The translations under genes and the position numbers were made by a program. From Bacteroidetes bacterium UBA7662 (GTDB lineage Bacteria > Bacteroidota > Bacteroidia > UBA7662), in contig DLHS01000017.1 of assembly GCA_002483345.1 (NCBI GenBank), forward strand, positions 1-64,000: DNA of 64,000 bases. The letters are read 5' to 3'. Shown one piece after another: positions 52,015 through 61,893 of the stretch; the stretch's first letter is position 1, and each line of letters opens with the position of its first letter. Below the pieces are notes generated by a model. The model was given only the letters and a program-made list of their open reading frames with translations, had not been told where the DNA came from and did not search any database.

Positions 52015-52407
52015 ATGAAGCTTTTATTGAACATTCTGTTTGTAGCCTTTATTTCTATGTCGTTCGTTCAGGTTGAGACGAAAAACGACATCGTGGATGA
52101 ACTGGCAGAGCTCATACGCGATGCCAATGTCAAAGACCTGTCTGCTTACTTCGACAGTACCGTAGAGCTTACCCTGCAGGAGCGGGAAAGCACTTACAGC
52201 AAGGCGCAAACAGAGATTATTCTCAAAAACTTCTTCCTCAAAAACCCTCCCAAATCATTCAAAGTCATGCACAGGGGTGCTTCTGAGAAAGGTGGCCGCT
52301 ACATGATCGGCATGCTCACCACCGAGTCAGGGGCGAGCTTCCGCACCTCTATTGTGATGCAGGACAAAACCGCCGGCCTGCGTATTCAGCAGCTCAGATT
52401 TGAGTAA
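52015..52407 (+). CDS. DUF4783 family exported protein
   Basis: This protein of 130 residues has a signal peptide (MKLLLNILFVAFISMSFVQVE) and matches DUF4783, a small NTF2-like periplasmic family of Bacteroidota (RDANVKDLSAYFDSTVELTL; SEKGGRYMIGMLTT). No function is known. ATG 52015 is chosen because it begins the signal peptide. It lies ten bases before nadC, and this DUF4783-nadC order recurs in the phylum, from memory. Confidence 0.85.
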   Translation: MKLLLNILFVAFISMSFVQVETKNDIVDELAELIRDANVKDLSAYFDSTVELTLQERESTYSKAQTEIILKNFFLKNPPKSFKVMHRGASEKGGRYMIGMLTTESGASFRTSIVMQDKTAGLRIQQLRFE

Positions 52408-52416
52408 TTTTACCGG

Positions 52417-53250
52417 ATGGATTTACAAGATTTCATCCGGCTTTCTCTGGCCGAAGACATCGGTGACGGTGATCACAGCAGTTTAGCCTGTATACCTGCA
52501 TCGGCCAGCAGCCGGGCCAAATTGCTTGTGAAAGAAAACGGCATACTGGCAGGCAGCGAGCTTGGATATGCGGTATTACTGGCAGTAGATCCGACTTTAC
52601 AGATAAGCCCCCTCCTTCAGGATGGCTCTCCCGTTCAATATGGCGACATAGCTTTTACCGTGAGCGGCAGTGCGCGTTCTATCCTCACCGGAGAACGGTT
52701 ATGTCTCAATATCATGCAACGCATGAGCGGCATCGCCACAGCTACTGCGGCTATCGTCAAAAAACTGGAAGGAACTTCCTGCAAATTACTTGACACGCGT
52801 AAAACAACTCCACTGAATCGTTTTCTTGAAAAAGAAGCAGTCCGCATAGGCGGAGGCAACAACCACCGCTTTGGGTTGTACGACATGATTATGATCAAAG
52901 ACAACCACATCGATTTCGCCGGTGGTATTGGTCAGGCCATTGCAGCCACCAGAAAATACCTCGAGGAAAAAGGAAAAAGCCTCAAAATAGAAGTCGAGGC
53001 CAGGAATCTCCCGGAAGTACGTGAAATACTGGCACACGGGCCGGTGGATCGCATCATGCTTGACAACTTCTCCTTCCAGCTATTGCGGGAAGCAGTGGCA
53101 CTCATCGGTGATCAGGCAGAAACCGAAGCATCGGGCGGCATTACGGCCGATAATGTTGCTGAGTATGCGGCCTGCGGTGTAGATTTCATCAGCATGGGGG
53201 CACTGACCCATACCGTCAAAAATTTTGATTTGAGCCTGAAAGCATACTGA
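52417..53250 (+). CDS. nadC: Nicotinate-nucleotide pyrophosphorylase (carboxylating)
   Basis: NadC converts quinolinate and PRPP to nicotinate mononucleotide, a step of de novo NAD synthesis in the cytosol. The 277-residue protein has the family's N-terminal AEDIGDGDHSS, the substrate-binding LLDTRKTTP and RIGGGNNHRFGLYDMIMIKDNH segments, and the C-terminal EASGGI and DFISMGALTH. Length is normal. The SUI1-like gene starts two bases after the stop. NadA and NadB are not in the window. Confidence 0.97.
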   Translation: MDLQDFIRLSLAEDIGDGDHSSLACIPASASSRAKLLVKENGILAGSELGYAVLLAVDPTLQISPLLQDGSPVQYGDIAFTVSGSARSILTGERLCLNIMQRMSGIATATAAIVKKLEGTSCKLLDTRKTTPLNRFLEKEAVRIGGGNNHRFGLYDMIMIKDNHIDFAGGIGQAIAATRKYLEEKGKSLKIEVEARNLPEVREILAHGPVDRIMLDNFSFQLLREAVALIGDQAETEASGGITADNVAEYAACGVDFISMGALTHTVKNFDLSLKAY

Positions 53251-53251
53251 T

Positions 53252-53605
53252 ATGGCAAAAAAAGGCAAAGGACTCGAAAGTCTGGGCGGACTGATATACA
53301 GTACTGATCCGGATTGGCAATATGAGCCTGAAACAACTGAAGCAGCCCACACGCTCCCACCTCAACAGCAGCAACTGCGGGTTATGCTCGACCGCAAACA
53401 AAGAGGTGGTAAAGATGTGACCCTTATAACAGGCTTTCAGGGTGCAAACACTGATCTGGAAGCGCTCGGTAAACAACTCAAAACCAAATGTGGGGTAGGC
53501 GGATCGGTGAAAGAAGGAGAAATCATCATTCAGGGAAATTTCGCGGATAAAATAGTTACCCTGCTGACCCAAATGGGTTATAAAGCCAAAAGGGCCGGAG
53601 GTTAA
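53252..53605 (+). CDS. SUI1/eIF1 family translation factor (YciH-like)
   Basis: This 117-residue protein has a disordered N-terminus (about residues 1-40) and a SUI1 domain in the second half. The domain is marked by DRKQRGGKDVTLITGFQG, LKTKCGVGGSVKEGEI and IQGNFADKIVTLL. In E. coli YciH affects initiation fidelity at the ribosomal P site. It follows nadC by two bases. Confidence 0.92.
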   Translation: MAKKGKGLESLGGLIYSTDPDWQYEPETTEAAHTLPPQQQQLRVMLDRKQRGGKDVTLITGFQGANTDLEALGKQLKTKCGVGGSVKEGEIIIQGNFADKIVTLLTQMGYKAKRAGG

Positions 53606-53642
53606 TCCAACCCTTGCTTATTTATTTCCGCAGGCAAACTAT

Positions 53643-54416
53643 TCAGTTACGGTAATTCCCTACCGACAAAGCCCAGTCGTATGCACTGTAAGTTATTTTG
53701 GGCATACTGCCGGGTGTGATATATTCCCGTTCTTCCAGCAGCTTATAAATGCCCTTTTTACCGCCAAAATCACCTCTGTACCACGAGAATAATTTAGGCA
53801 AAACCAGCGTGTTGGCGGTGCTGTCGTATTTGGTTTCAAACATCAGAAACAAATTCGTAGCATTCTCCAGCTGTTTGTTGAGCTCATTTTGCTGGTAATA
53901 GAAAATGGCCGGGCAACTCATGGCGCCGCAATTCAGGGCGAAGTGAATGCGCCAGTCGATGCTGTCGACCCTTTGCTGTTTTTCAAAAGCAGAAGGGAAC
54001 CACTTATGCAGGTAACCACCTGCCCATTTCACCTGTGACCGACGTAAAATACCATGTTCAATCTGATCAAAACTCAGTGTATGGCCAGCCACTACAATGT
54101 TCTTATCCTTAAAAAACCGGTTTCTGTTTTTGAAAGCACTGGTATCCTCCTTCAGCCTGATTTGAATGAAGGCATTGTAGACATTGATCCAGAAAGTTTT
54201 TTTGGCATCATCGTTATACAAACCAGCAGAAAGCTGCTCGTCGGTCAGTTTAGCCAGGGCTGTTTCATAGGTTGCTGTCTGTTCACCATTTTTGACCATG
54301 GCGAGCAATTCACCCGAAAGGGCGACCGGTCCGGCCGGCAGTTGCTGCGCATGCAGCAGTTGCACACCAGCAAAAAACACGAGGGTGAATAAAAGTCTGT
54401 TAAGCATCGGCTTCAT
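53643..54416 (-). CDS. DUF547 family exported protein
   Basis: This 257-residue protein has a signal peptide (ending QLLHAQ) and the DUF547 core, recognised by KKTFWINVYNAFIQ, DQIEHGILR and HFALNCGAMSCPAI. The Cys/His-rich core suggests a papain-like fold, but no reaction is established. It should be periplasmic. Its start overlaps the end of parE by 17 bases, so it is co-transcribed with that gene, without an obvious functional link. Confidence 0.88.
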   Translation of the reverse strand: MKPMLNRLLFTLVFFAGVQLLHAQQLPAGPVALSGELLAMVKNGEQTATYETALAKLTDEQLSAGLYNDDAKKTFWINVYNAFIQIRLKEDTSAFKNRNRFFKDKNIVVAGHTLSFDQIEHGILRRSQVKWAGGYLHKWFPSAFEKQQRVDSIDWRIHFALNCGAMSCPAIFYYQQNELNKQLENATNLFLMFETKYDSTANTLVLPKLFSWYRGDFGGKKGIYKLLEEREYITPGSMPKITYSAYDWALSVGNYRN

Positions 54417-56289
54417 CTGTTTCCATTACTTTTTCATCTTCTGTCCCGAACAAATCTTTCTCAATCTTGAGATTATCAATGATAAAATGTTGTCTGTCGG
54501 GGGTGTTTTTGCCCATGTAGTATTCCAGCAGTTTGGCTATCGTGGTATCCATGCGAAGGATGATAGGTTCCAAACGCATATCCCCTCCGATAAATTGCCC
54601 GAATTCATCCGGCGAAATCTCCCCCAGCCCTTTAAATCGGGTTATTTCGGCCTTGGCGCCAATTTTCTGGATGGCATGTTGCCGTTCTTCGTCGGAATAG
54701 CAATAAATGGTTTCCTGCTTGTTTCTGACCCTGAAAAGGGGTGTTTCAAGTATGTATAAATGACCGTTTTTTACCAGATCAGGGAAGAACTGCAGGAAGA
54801 AGGTCATCAGCAGCAGGCGGATGTGCATACCGTCTACATCGGCATCGGTAGCGATGACGATGCGGTTGTACCTTAGCCCTTCAAGCCCTTCTTCTATGTT
54901 CAGGGCATGTTGCAGCAGGTTAAATTCCTCATTTTCGTATACCACTTTTTTCTTCAGTCCGTAACAATTCAGGGGCTTTCCCCGCAGGCTGAATACGGCC
55001 TGGGTTTCTACCTGCCGGGCTTTGGTAATCGAACCACTGGCGGAATCTCCCTCCGTGATGAAGAGGGTAGTTTCAAAGCGTTTTTCATCCTTGGTTTCGT
55101 TGAAATGAAAGCGGCAATCGCGTAGTTTTTTATTGTGAAGATTGGCTTTTTTAGCCCGTTCATTTGCCAGCTTTTTGATACCGGCCATGTCTTTGCGTTC
55201 ACGTTCACTCTGGGTAATCCGTTTCAGCAAAGCATCAGCCGTTTCAGGGTGTTTGTGGAGATAATCATCCAGCTCTTTTTTGATGAAATCGCCTACGAAC
55301 GATCGTAAACTGGGCCCGTCCGGCGCCATGTTCTGCGAGCCGAGTTTGGTTTTGGTCTGTGATTCAAACACAGGTTCCTGCACCCGTAAACTCACTGCAC
55401 CGACTATGGACGCCCGGATATCGGAAGCATCAAATTCTTTTTTGTAGAATTCACGTACCGTTTTGACGATGGCCTCACGAAAAGCCGCGAGGTGTGTGCC
55501 CCCCTGTGTGGTGTACTGTCCGTTTACAAAGGAGTAGTACTCCTCCCCATACTGATCTTCGTGGGTAAAGGCTATCTCTATATCCTGTCCTTTCAGGTGG
55601 ATAATGGGGTAACGGATGGCATCGGGATTGGCTTTACGCTGGAGCAGGTCAAGCAGGCCATCTTTAGAGAAAAACTTCTGGCCGTTGAACTGCAATGTCA
55701 GGCCGGCATTCAGGAAGGCGTAATTCCATATCTGGTCTTCAATGAATTCCATGATATAGCGGAAGTTTTTGAAAATACCATCGTCCGGTATAAAGGAAAC
55801 CAAGGTGCCGTTGCGGTCGGAAGAACTTTCTTCTCCAGACTCAAAACGCAGTTCCCCACCTTCAAATTCCGCAATTTTGGTTTTGCCGTCTCGAATCGAT
55901 TGTACCTTGAAAAATTTGGAAAGGGCGTTTACAGCCTTTGTACCTACTCCGTTCAAACCTACCGATTTGGTGAAGGCACCTGAATCGTATTTACCCCCGG
56001 TATTGATCTTGGAAACACAATCGATTACTTTGCCAAGCGGAATACCCCGGCCATAATCCCGTATTACTACTTTATGGTCGGTTACCTTGATATCGATGGT
56101 TTTACCATTCCCCATCACATATTCATCGATGGAGTTGTCTATAATCTCTTTGAGCAGCACATAAATACCATCGTCATGGGCAGAACCATCTCCCAGTTTC
56201 CCGATATACATACCTGGCCGCAGGCGGATGTGCTCCCGCCAATCGAGCGAACGGATACTGTCTTCTGTATATATAACCTGTTCTGACAC
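54400..56289 (-). CDS. parE: DNA topoisomerase IV subunit B
   Basis: ParE supplies ATP hydrolysis to topoisomerase IV. The 629-residue protein has the GHKL ATPase motifs with Glu48 and Asn52 (LLKEIIDNSIDE), RDYGRGIPLG and GLNGVGTKAVNALS, then the TOPRIM domain (FITEGDSASGS; IATDADVDGMHIR). Length and the KTKLG-type linker favour ParE over GyrB, which is longer. It begins with GTG. Its partner parC lies far away at 4.8 kb, not adjacent as is common in Bacteroidota. Confidence 0.95.
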   Translation of the reverse strand: MSEQVIYTEDSIRSLDWREHIRLRPGMYIGKLGDGSAHDDGIYVLLKEIIDNSIDEYVMGNGKTIDIKVTDHKVVIRDYGRGIPLGKVIDCVSKINTGGKYDSGAFTKSVGLNGVGTKAVNALSKFFKVQSIRDGKTKIAEFEGGELRFESGEESSSDRNGTLVSFIPDDGIFKNFRYIMEFIEDQIWNYAFLNAGLTLQFNGQKFFSKDGLLDLLQRKANPDAIRYPIIHLKGQDIEIAFTHEDQYGEEYYSFVNGQYTTQGGTHLAAFREAIVKTVREFYKKEFDASDIRASIVGAVSLRVQEPVFESQTKTKLGSQNMAPDGPSLRSFVGDFIKKELDDYLHKHPETADALLKRITQSERERKDMAGIKKLANERAKKANLHNKKLRDCRFHFNETKDEKRFETTLFITEGDSASGSITKARQVETQAVFSLRGKPLNCYGLKKKVVYENEEFNLLQHALNIEEGLEGLRYNRIVIATDADVDGMHIRLLLMTFFLQFFPDLVKNGHLYILETPLFRVRNKQETIYCYSDEERQHAIQKIGAKAEITRFKGLGEISPDEFGQFIGGDMRLEPIILRMDTTIAKLLEYYMGKNTPDRQHFIIDNLKIEKDLFGTEDEKVMETDEADA

Positions 56290-56349
56290 TTTAATCCTTT
56301 TTTGCTAAGCTAAGAGATTAAAAGCTGGGTTTATACCCGGAATTTCAAC

Positions 56350-56387
56350 AAAAAGCCCTGTCTCTCCGGGTGCGGAGAGACAGGGCT
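56350..56387 (-). terminator. Strong terminator of the Omp28 operon
   Basis: AGCCCTGTCTCTCC and its exact 14-base complement enclose a six-base loop. On the minus strand the stem is followed by TTTTTG. It lies just after the stop of the last Omp28 gene and before parE. Confidence 0.9.
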
Positions 56388-56409
56388 CAGAAAAGAGGTA
56401 AAAGCAGGC

Positions 56410-57264
56410 TTACTTCGCCTTGATTTTGATACCGGTAATGATTTCTCCCTGACCACGGCTAACAAAAACAGCTACATCACATTTGTTGATGTCGGTAGCA
56501 GCGTTATCGTTGTACTGGGCAGGCACCGTATAGGTATAGGTCTTGGTGATTTTTGTGCCGGTTTTGGTCTTGGTTGCATCCAGAACCTCTCCCCACTGAC
56601 CTGTCAGCATGGTACGCAGAATATTGTTGTGTACATAATCGCTTACAGTACCCGTGGTATTGGATTGTTTGCCCAACTGACCACTTTCAAGGAAAGCCAC
56701 ATTCAGGTTATTGGGTACACTTTCGTCAGCGGTATAATACAAATCAACCTTTACAGTCACCTTGCCGGTGGCCGCATCGTAGGTAGATTTAGCACCGATG
56801 TTAACCGGAGACGCTTCCAGAAGTACTTGCTGGGCAGCCGGTGTCCAGTTGCTTCTGCTCATGGCGGTACCACCGTTAGACTGGCTCATACCGGCAAACA
56901 CACGGCGGTTGATTGTACCTGCAGGATAACCCGTCAGATTGGTTTGCATGCGGATAGCATCGCCGAACTCACAGGTAAAATCCGGCCAGCCGCTGGCGGG
57001 GGTTGCATATTGACCGGAATTTACACCGATTACAACGATACGACCAGGATTGGCAGTTTCGAGCGCTTTTGCCTTGTCGTGCCCGTCGGGACAAAACTGG
57101 CAACGAACTCCTGTGAAATCTTCGAGAACCGCATTTCTGTTGGAAGGGGTTGTCGAGGCCAAAAATGTTTCTTCATCCGGCGTGGTAGGACCAGCCGCAT
57201 CTTCTTTGGAGCAGGCATAGCCTAAAAGGCCCACGAATGCTGCAAAAATCAATATTCTTTTCAT
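56410..57264 (-). CDS. Omp28-related lipoprotein with thioredoxin-like CxxC
   Basis: This protein of about 284 residues starts with a lipoprotein signal ending in GLLGYAC. The N-terminal thioredoxin-like half contains the redox motif FTGVRCQFCPDGH. The C-terminal half is beta-rich. Omp28 was first described in Porphyromonas as a surface antigen; a disulfide-related role is inferred from the motif. ATG 57264 is preferred because it starts the signal peptide. It is the last gene of a five-gene operon that ends in a strong terminator. Confidence 0.85.
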   Translation of the reverse strand: MKRILIFAAFVGLLGYACSKEDAAGPTTPDEETFLASTTPSNRNAVLEDFTGVRCQFCPDGHDKAKALETANPGRIVVIGVNSGQYATPASGWPDFTCEFGDAIRMQTNLTGYPAGTINRRVFAGMSQSNGGTAMSRSNWTPAAQQVLLEASPVNIGAKSTYDAATGKVTVKVDLYYTADESVPNNLNVAFLESGQLGKQSNTTGTVSDYVHNNILRTMLTGQWGEVLDATKTKTGTKITKTYTYTVPAQYNDNAATDINKCDVAVFVSRGQGEIITGIKIKAK

Positions 57265-57306
57265 GGTACAAGTTGGTTTGTACCTCAATATAGAAATTTT
57301 CTGAAA

Positions 57307-58098
57307 TTAAAGTATGTTGCAATTCACAACTTCTACCGGATAACCATCCACCATGCGGTAGAGCACCACCACAACATTTAACTGATTGGAATCCATACTT
57401 TCTGTGATGGGAAAGGTTACTTCCCGTTCGAAAGTGGCATCCACGGCAAAATCACCCGTATGCCATAATTCACCCCAGGGGCCCGCAGTCGCGGCACCAC
57501 GAAGCACATACTGGTGATAAATGTTGGCTCCTTTCCCTTCCTGATAACCCAGAACATTATTTTCTGTCACATAAATGGCCATATGAAGGGTTGCCCCGAC
57601 AATCGGGCGGGTGATAAGTGCCTTGGCTTTGGCCCGCAGCACCCTGCCCTCGACCCGTTTGGCTACGGCCAGCACCGCCGAAGGGGCTGCCGGCACCACT
57701 TCTTCGTTAATAGTATCGAGCACCGCATCTTTGGCAGCCTGTACAAATAATTCATAATTCGAGAAAGGAAAACCCTGAGCATTTAAGCCAAGACTCGGAA
57801 ACAATTCTCCCTCGTAAAGACTGAAAAACTGAGAGGCTGTCAGCGAATAAAAAGGGTCTCCCACCGTTGCGGCATGCGCTGCCATAGGAATAACCTGACC
57901 AGGCAAGGTATCTTCCGCGAAGGAATAAAAAGTAGACATGCCGGTTTCACCAGAACGTTCACTCCAGGTTGCTGTCAGAAAAACTGCAAGGGCCTTTTTA
58001 TCATGCTGATAAGGCGGGAAATTAAACAAATCCACCTTGTCGGGCTTGCAGGCCGACAGACCTATGGCCAAAAATAATAGTACCGCAACTTTTTGCAT
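57307..58098 (-). CDS. Degenerate Omp28-like lipoprotein lacking the CxxC motif
   Basis: This 263-residue lipoprotein (signal MQKVAVLLFLAIGLSAC) follows the general Omp28 layout. At the position of the thioredoxin motif it reads FLTATWSERSGE, so both cysteines are replaced. The central segment HMAIYVTENNVLGYQ is similar in pattern to HLTAYLAEDNIVEHQ-type strands of the Omp28 gene at 59346. It therefore looks like a paralogue that lost redox activity and may be structural or substrate-binding. The relationship is inferred by eye. Confidence 0.65.
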   Translation of the reverse strand: MQKVAVLLFLAIGLSACKPDKVDLFNFPPYQHDKKALAVFLTATWSERSGETGMSTFYSFAEDTLPGQVIPMAAHAATVGDPFYSLTASQFFSLYEGELFPSLGLNAQGFPFSNYELFVQAAKDAVLDTINEEVVPAAPSAVLAVAKRVEGRVLRAKAKALITRPIVGATLHMAIYVTENNVLGYQEGKGANIYHQYVLRGAATAGPWGELWHTGDFAVDATFEREVTFPITESMDSNQLNVVVVLYRMVDGYPVEVVNCNIL

Positions 58099-58101
58099 AA
58101 A

Positions 58102-59349
58102 TCAGTTATTCACCAGCAAGCGGACGTAAAACATCGGATTTCGCATTTTGTCCCGCAGGGTAATATCCTCGAACATACAGGTTATCGTATCCCGCAAGGT
58201 GCTGTTTTTAAGTGCTTTGCCTACCACAAAGTTAAACATCCAGGGGTAATTGGTGAGTTTTTGCAGGGTATTTCCGATTTTTAGTTCCTGCCCGAGTGCA
58301 GCATAGACGTTCGCTTCGTAAACCGACAACTGTTTGGCACTGAAATCCTTTTGCTCCAGCGCCTTCCGGATGGTTTCTGCCGCCAGCTTGCCGCTGTACA
58401 TGGCATTTCCAATGCCTTCGCCGGTAAACGGATCTATCAGAGATCCCGCATCCCCCGTCAACAAAAAGCGCTCTCCGGCCAGTGGCCACCGTTTGCTTCC
58501 TAACGGAAGGCCCCAACCCTGTACGGGCGACTCAAGCTTCGCGTTTACAAAACGATCCTTAAGCAACGGATGGGTAGCAATCAGGTCTTCCATCAGCTTT
58601 TTAAGGTTCACCTTACGGTCGCTTACCTTACGACTCAGCATCCCGACCCCCACATTCCATTGCCCATTGGGCAATGGAAATATCCAGAGATAGCCGGGAA
58701 GGGCTTCATTGACAAACAGCAGCTCGATGTGACGGTCGTCCGGCCCCGGGGTTACCCCGCTGTAATAGGCCCGCACAGCTGCACAATAATGATCCTTGGA
58801 TTTTACAAATCCGGCAAGTTGTTTGGCGACCAGACTGCGATCTCCCTCTGCACCAACAATAATATCTGTGCGGATGGCATGTTCCTGACCCTCGTATTTT
58901 AAGATGGCATGGATACCGGTTGGTTTCCGCTCAAACGATACCAGCTCACATTGTTGCAACAGCCGGCCGGGCTCCAGATGATTGACCAGAAACTGATCAA
59001 AATGAATACGTTTAGAGATAAAACCTGCCGCCGTTTCACGACCGGCTACCTTGGTACGAAAAGGAACTGAAAGACATTTGCCATTGGGTGCCACAAACGA
59101 AATACCCATACATGGCAGGAATTCATCTTCCAGCGACTCAACCTCGTCGAGGTAATTAAGTCCCAGATCTGCAAACAAACTCACCACTTTACCACTCAAC
59201 GCATCTCCGCAGATCTTATCCCTGGGGAAAGCGGCTTTGTCGATAACGAGGTGATCGATACCTGCTTTGGTCAGAAACAGGGAAGTTGTTGCACCAGCAG
59301 GGCCGGCACCTATGATAAGGGCCGGAATATAGGAAGGAATAGGACTCAT
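58102..59349 (-). CDS. Geranylgeranyl-reductase-family FAD-dependent oxidoreductase
   Basis: This 415-residue flavoprotein has the N-terminal ALIIGAGPAGATTS dinucleotide motif, the family signature FPRDKICGDALSG and the C-terminal FAD segment LLTGDAGSLIDPFTGEGIG. The group includes enzymes that reduce isoprenoid double bonds and quinone-linked oxidoreductases. The substrate is not known. It overlaps the upstream Omp28 gene by four bases and lies three bases before the degenerate one, so it is embedded in the Omp28 operon. Confidence 0.86.
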   Translation of the reverse strand: MSPIPSYIPALIIGAGPAGATTSLFLTKAGIDHLVIDKAAFPRDKICGDALSGKVVSLFADLGLNYLDEVESLEDEFLPCMGISFVAPNGKCLSVPFRTKVAGRETAAGFISKRIHFDQFLVNHLEPGRLLQQCELVSFERKPTGIHAILKYEGQEHAIRTDIIVGAEGDRSLVAKQLAGFVKSKDHYCAAVRAYYSGVTPGPDDRHIELLFVNEALPGYLWIFPLPNGQWNVGVGMLSRKVSDRKVNLKKLMEDLIATHPLLKDRFVNAKLESPVQGWGLPLGSKRWPLAGERFLLTGDAGSLIDPFTGEGIGNAMYSGKLAAETIRKALEQKDFSAKQLSVYEANVYAALGQELKIGNTLQKLTNYPWMFNFVVGKALKNSTLRDTITCMFEDITLRDKMRNPMFYVRLLVNN

Positions 59350-60200
59350 TCAACGGTAGTATAAGCGGCGTGCAGGACAGCTTTATCTGTTCCTCCGCCA
59401 TGCACAAAAACAATCAGCTTCAGATTGGCCGGATTCCAGGCAGGATCAACTGTCAATGCGAAGTTCTGGATAACCACCCTACCGGGTGTAAAGGAGGGGG
59501 CGGTGATGGGTTGGCCTGAAAGGGGTGTAATCAATTTGCGCGCAACGTGTTTATGGATATAGGCCTGGTCAATCCCGGCAGGTGTAAGCTGGTGTTCTAC
59601 AATGTTGTCTTCTGCCAGATAAGCGGTTAAAAACAGTTCCCTGCTTTCATTGGCCGTAAACCGGATGGTGGCATTAAAATCAAGACTGCGTGTAACCGGG
59701 TTATATACCTTAACGAGGTTGATATTGACTGGTGTAGGCTCGCTGAGCTCACTGTTGATGTAATTCGACCACTTGCTGTCGACCAGGATAATACGTGTTT
59801 CTCCATCAAACAAAGTACGGTTAACAGCTCCCGAAGGGTATCCGGGTGCTGTACCGAGCATCTGTTCGATATCATTACCCTGCTCTATCCGGAAATCAGC
59901 CCGATCCGGGTATGGTTGCGAAAATATCCCGGTGTGAATGCCTACGGCCAGAACGCGGCCAGGATGCGCAAGTAACAGCTGCTTAATGGTTTCGTGCGCT
60001 CTGGGACAGTTTACACAGCGTACACCGGTAAATTCTTCCAACACCACCAGCCTGTCCTGCGGTGTTGCCACGGATGATTCCATATAGGTGGTATCGCCAA
60101 GCAAATTTGACTTCCCGTCGATATCAACCGTCGGACCAACTTCCTGACATCCCTGTAAAAAGGCTGCAGCAAGTATCAGGATGGAAAGTAACTTTTTCAT
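59346..60200 (-). CDS. Omp28-related lipoprotein with thioredoxin-like CxxC
   Basis: This 284-residue protein has a lipoprotein signal (MKKLLSILILAAAFLQGC) and the Omp28 thioredoxin motif EEFTGVRCVNCPRAHE. The region after it (HPGRVLAVGIHTGIFSQP, GYPSGAVNRTLFDG) matches the paralogue at 56410. It should face the periplasm or cell surface. It is second in the operon, ten bases after the DUF6029 gene, and overlaps the reductase gene by four. Confidence 0.86.
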   Translation of the reverse strand: MKKLLSILILAAAFLQGCQEVGPTVDIDGKSNLLGDTTYMESSVATPQDRLVVLEEFTGVRCVNCPRAHETIKQLLLAHPGRVLAVGIHTGIFSQPYPDRADFRIEQGNDIEQMLGTAPGYPSGAVNRTLFDGETRIILVDSKWSNYINSELSEPTPVNINLVKVYNPVTRSLDFNATIRFTANESRELFLTAYLAEDNIVEHQLTPAGIDQAYIHKHVARKLITPLSGQPITAPSFTPGRVVIQNFALTVDPAWNPANLKLIVFVHGGGTDKAVLHAAYTTVE

Positions 60201-60210
60201 GGCCTCGCAC

Positions 60211-61803
60211 TTAAAAGGTCGAAGTTAGGGAAAGTCGGACACCATTAAAAGCAGGTTCTATCCGGCAAACACCGCCGGTACAGATGATGCCCTCTACCTG
60301 CCGGACATAACCACCGGTAAATCTCAGTTTCTGAACATTTACAGCTGCAAATGCTGTATAGTAATGCAGTCGTTTTTTGGGGTCCGGATTGCCATAATTC
60401 CACATATCCATGACAGAAAACGAATAGCGCGGGGCTATGTTGTATTCCAGCAGCGCCCACCACCAGGATCCGAGGTCCTGTTTGGTCTGCATGTGCGACA
60501 CTTCTGCCCGTAGGGAGTTTTTGCGGTCGATTTTATAGATAAACTCCGTGAAAGGCGTCCAGGTTCTGACCAGCGGCTTACCCGGCTTGTTTTCGAAAAT
60601 TTCCTGGTTGTAGGTAATTCGTTGCAAACCTGCGGTGGCAATAAATCGGCTGGAAAATTTAATCTTGGCCTCCCCATAAAACTCCTGATAGAGTCGCTGA
60701 CCAGACAGGTCTTTTACATCCGAGACATTGAGCTGGAGATTGTGTTTTTTAGCGATGGTCAATACTACATCTCCCTGAATGCCTTGTTCGCCTATCAGTT
60801 GGGTAGCCGGTGCGTAACGCGACGTAAGCCGATAGGTATTCATACGCGCGGAGGGTGGAATAAAATTGACCAACCCATCGTTGAGCGATTCCAGCGGAGA
60901 AGTACGGAACTCGAAAAACTCTGTCCTTTTGTACTGCAGGGTTGCACCGATGCCCGGCTGACTGAAACTAAGGCTTGAAAGAATCATCGACCCTGGTTTA
61001 TCAACCAAACGGTCACCGGCTTTGTTGAGCACCGCTTCGGCCGTTTTGCCGGCCAGTTCCACATTCCAGGAAAATGCCTTATAGTCGAGTGTATTGTAGA
61101 AACTGTACGCGAAAGCATTAAACTTAGGTACAAAACGGGTGCCGATGGGTTGGTTTTCAATCTGACCGACGATGGACGACATACTGTTATTGTCGAGGGT
61201 ACGGTTTACGATTCCCGCGCCGGGTCGGAGCAGCAGGTCTTCTGTCACTGCTATACTCCCCTCGACATTCGCGCCTTTCATCACACTCGCATAGGTGTCG
61301 AACAGGAACTTCTGTCGGCCCACAAAGGCCTTTACTGTCCAGTCATCGTTGAGAGAATATTTGGCATGCATACCCCGGATCGCATAATCAAGGTTCTGAC
61401 CCCGACCTTCGTAGGCTCTGAAAATGGCACCGCTGCCAAACTGGTCGTAGAAATAACCGATGGTCAGCTCGAGCTTCTCTATGCGCTTGCGGGCATACCA
61501 GAAACCGATTCCCTGATTGTTCTGAACAGCACCCGGTGTACGCAGGCCCGAGTTCAGAAACATATCAAACCTCACCCCGATGGTCAGATCCTTCATGCGG
61601 TAGTTCAGGTTGAGCCAGGCATCGGTAGAGCTGAGTTGCTGGTAATACTGTGGTGGAATTGGTTGGGAAAGGATGCTGGAATCCAGAAAAAAGAAATTCT
61701 GATAGAGTTCCAGATCACCGGTGAGTGTTCCCTGAGCGGCAGCGCGCTGATTGCCTGCAAAGAGCAGGAATACCATGGCAACAGCCATGAAAAACTTGTA
61801 CAT
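60211..61803 (-). CDS. DUF6029 family outer-membrane protein
   Basis: This 530-residue protein has a signal peptide (MYKFFMAVAMVFLLFAGNQRAAAQ) and a long beta-barrel-like sequence matching DUF6029 (LTGDLELYQNFFFLD; YGYFYDQFGSG-type strands; ending in NGVRLSLTSTF with a terminal Phe as in outer-membrane barrels). Function is unknown. From memory DUF6029 genes often neighbour Omp28 and TlpA genes in Bacteroidota, as here. It is the first gene of the minus-strand operon and diverges from the thioredoxin gene. Confidence 0.87.
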   Translation of the reverse strand: MYKFFMAVAMVFLLFAGNQRAAAQGTLTGDLELYQNFFFLDSSILSQPIPPQYYQQLSSTDAWLNLNYRMKDLTIGVRFDMFLNSGLRTPGAVQNNQGIGFWYARKRIEKLELTIGYFYDQFGSGAIFRAYEGRGQNLDYAIRGMHAKYSLNDDWTVKAFVGRQKFLFDTYASVMKGANVEGSIAVTEDLLLRPGAGIVNRTLDNNSMSSIVGQIENQPIGTRFVPKFNAFAYSFYNTLDYKAFSWNVELAGKTAEAVLNKAGDRLVDKPGSMILSSLSFSQPGIGATLQYKRTEFFEFRTSPLESLNDGLVNFIPPSARMNTYRLTSRYAPATQLIGEQGIQGDVVLTIAKKHNLQLNVSDVKDLSGQRLYQEFYGEAKIKFSSRFIATAGLQRITYNQEIFENKPGKPLVRTWTPFTEFIYKIDRKNSLRAEVSHMQTKQDLGSWWWALLEYNIAPRYSFSVMDMWNYGNPDPKKRLHYYTAFAAVNVQKLRFTGGYVRQVEGIICTGGVCRIEPAFNGVRLSLTSTF

Positions 61804-61893
61804 CTGTCGAAATCTTACAAAGAGGCCGTTAATTTAGGCATAATTCCTGCTGATGTACCACCCGTAAATACAAACCTCTTATTTTTAACCTCC

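Noticed and set aside
61150..61893. Upstream extension of the TlpA frame
   Set aside because: This part is antisense to DUF6029, and the signal peptide clearly starts at 61894.
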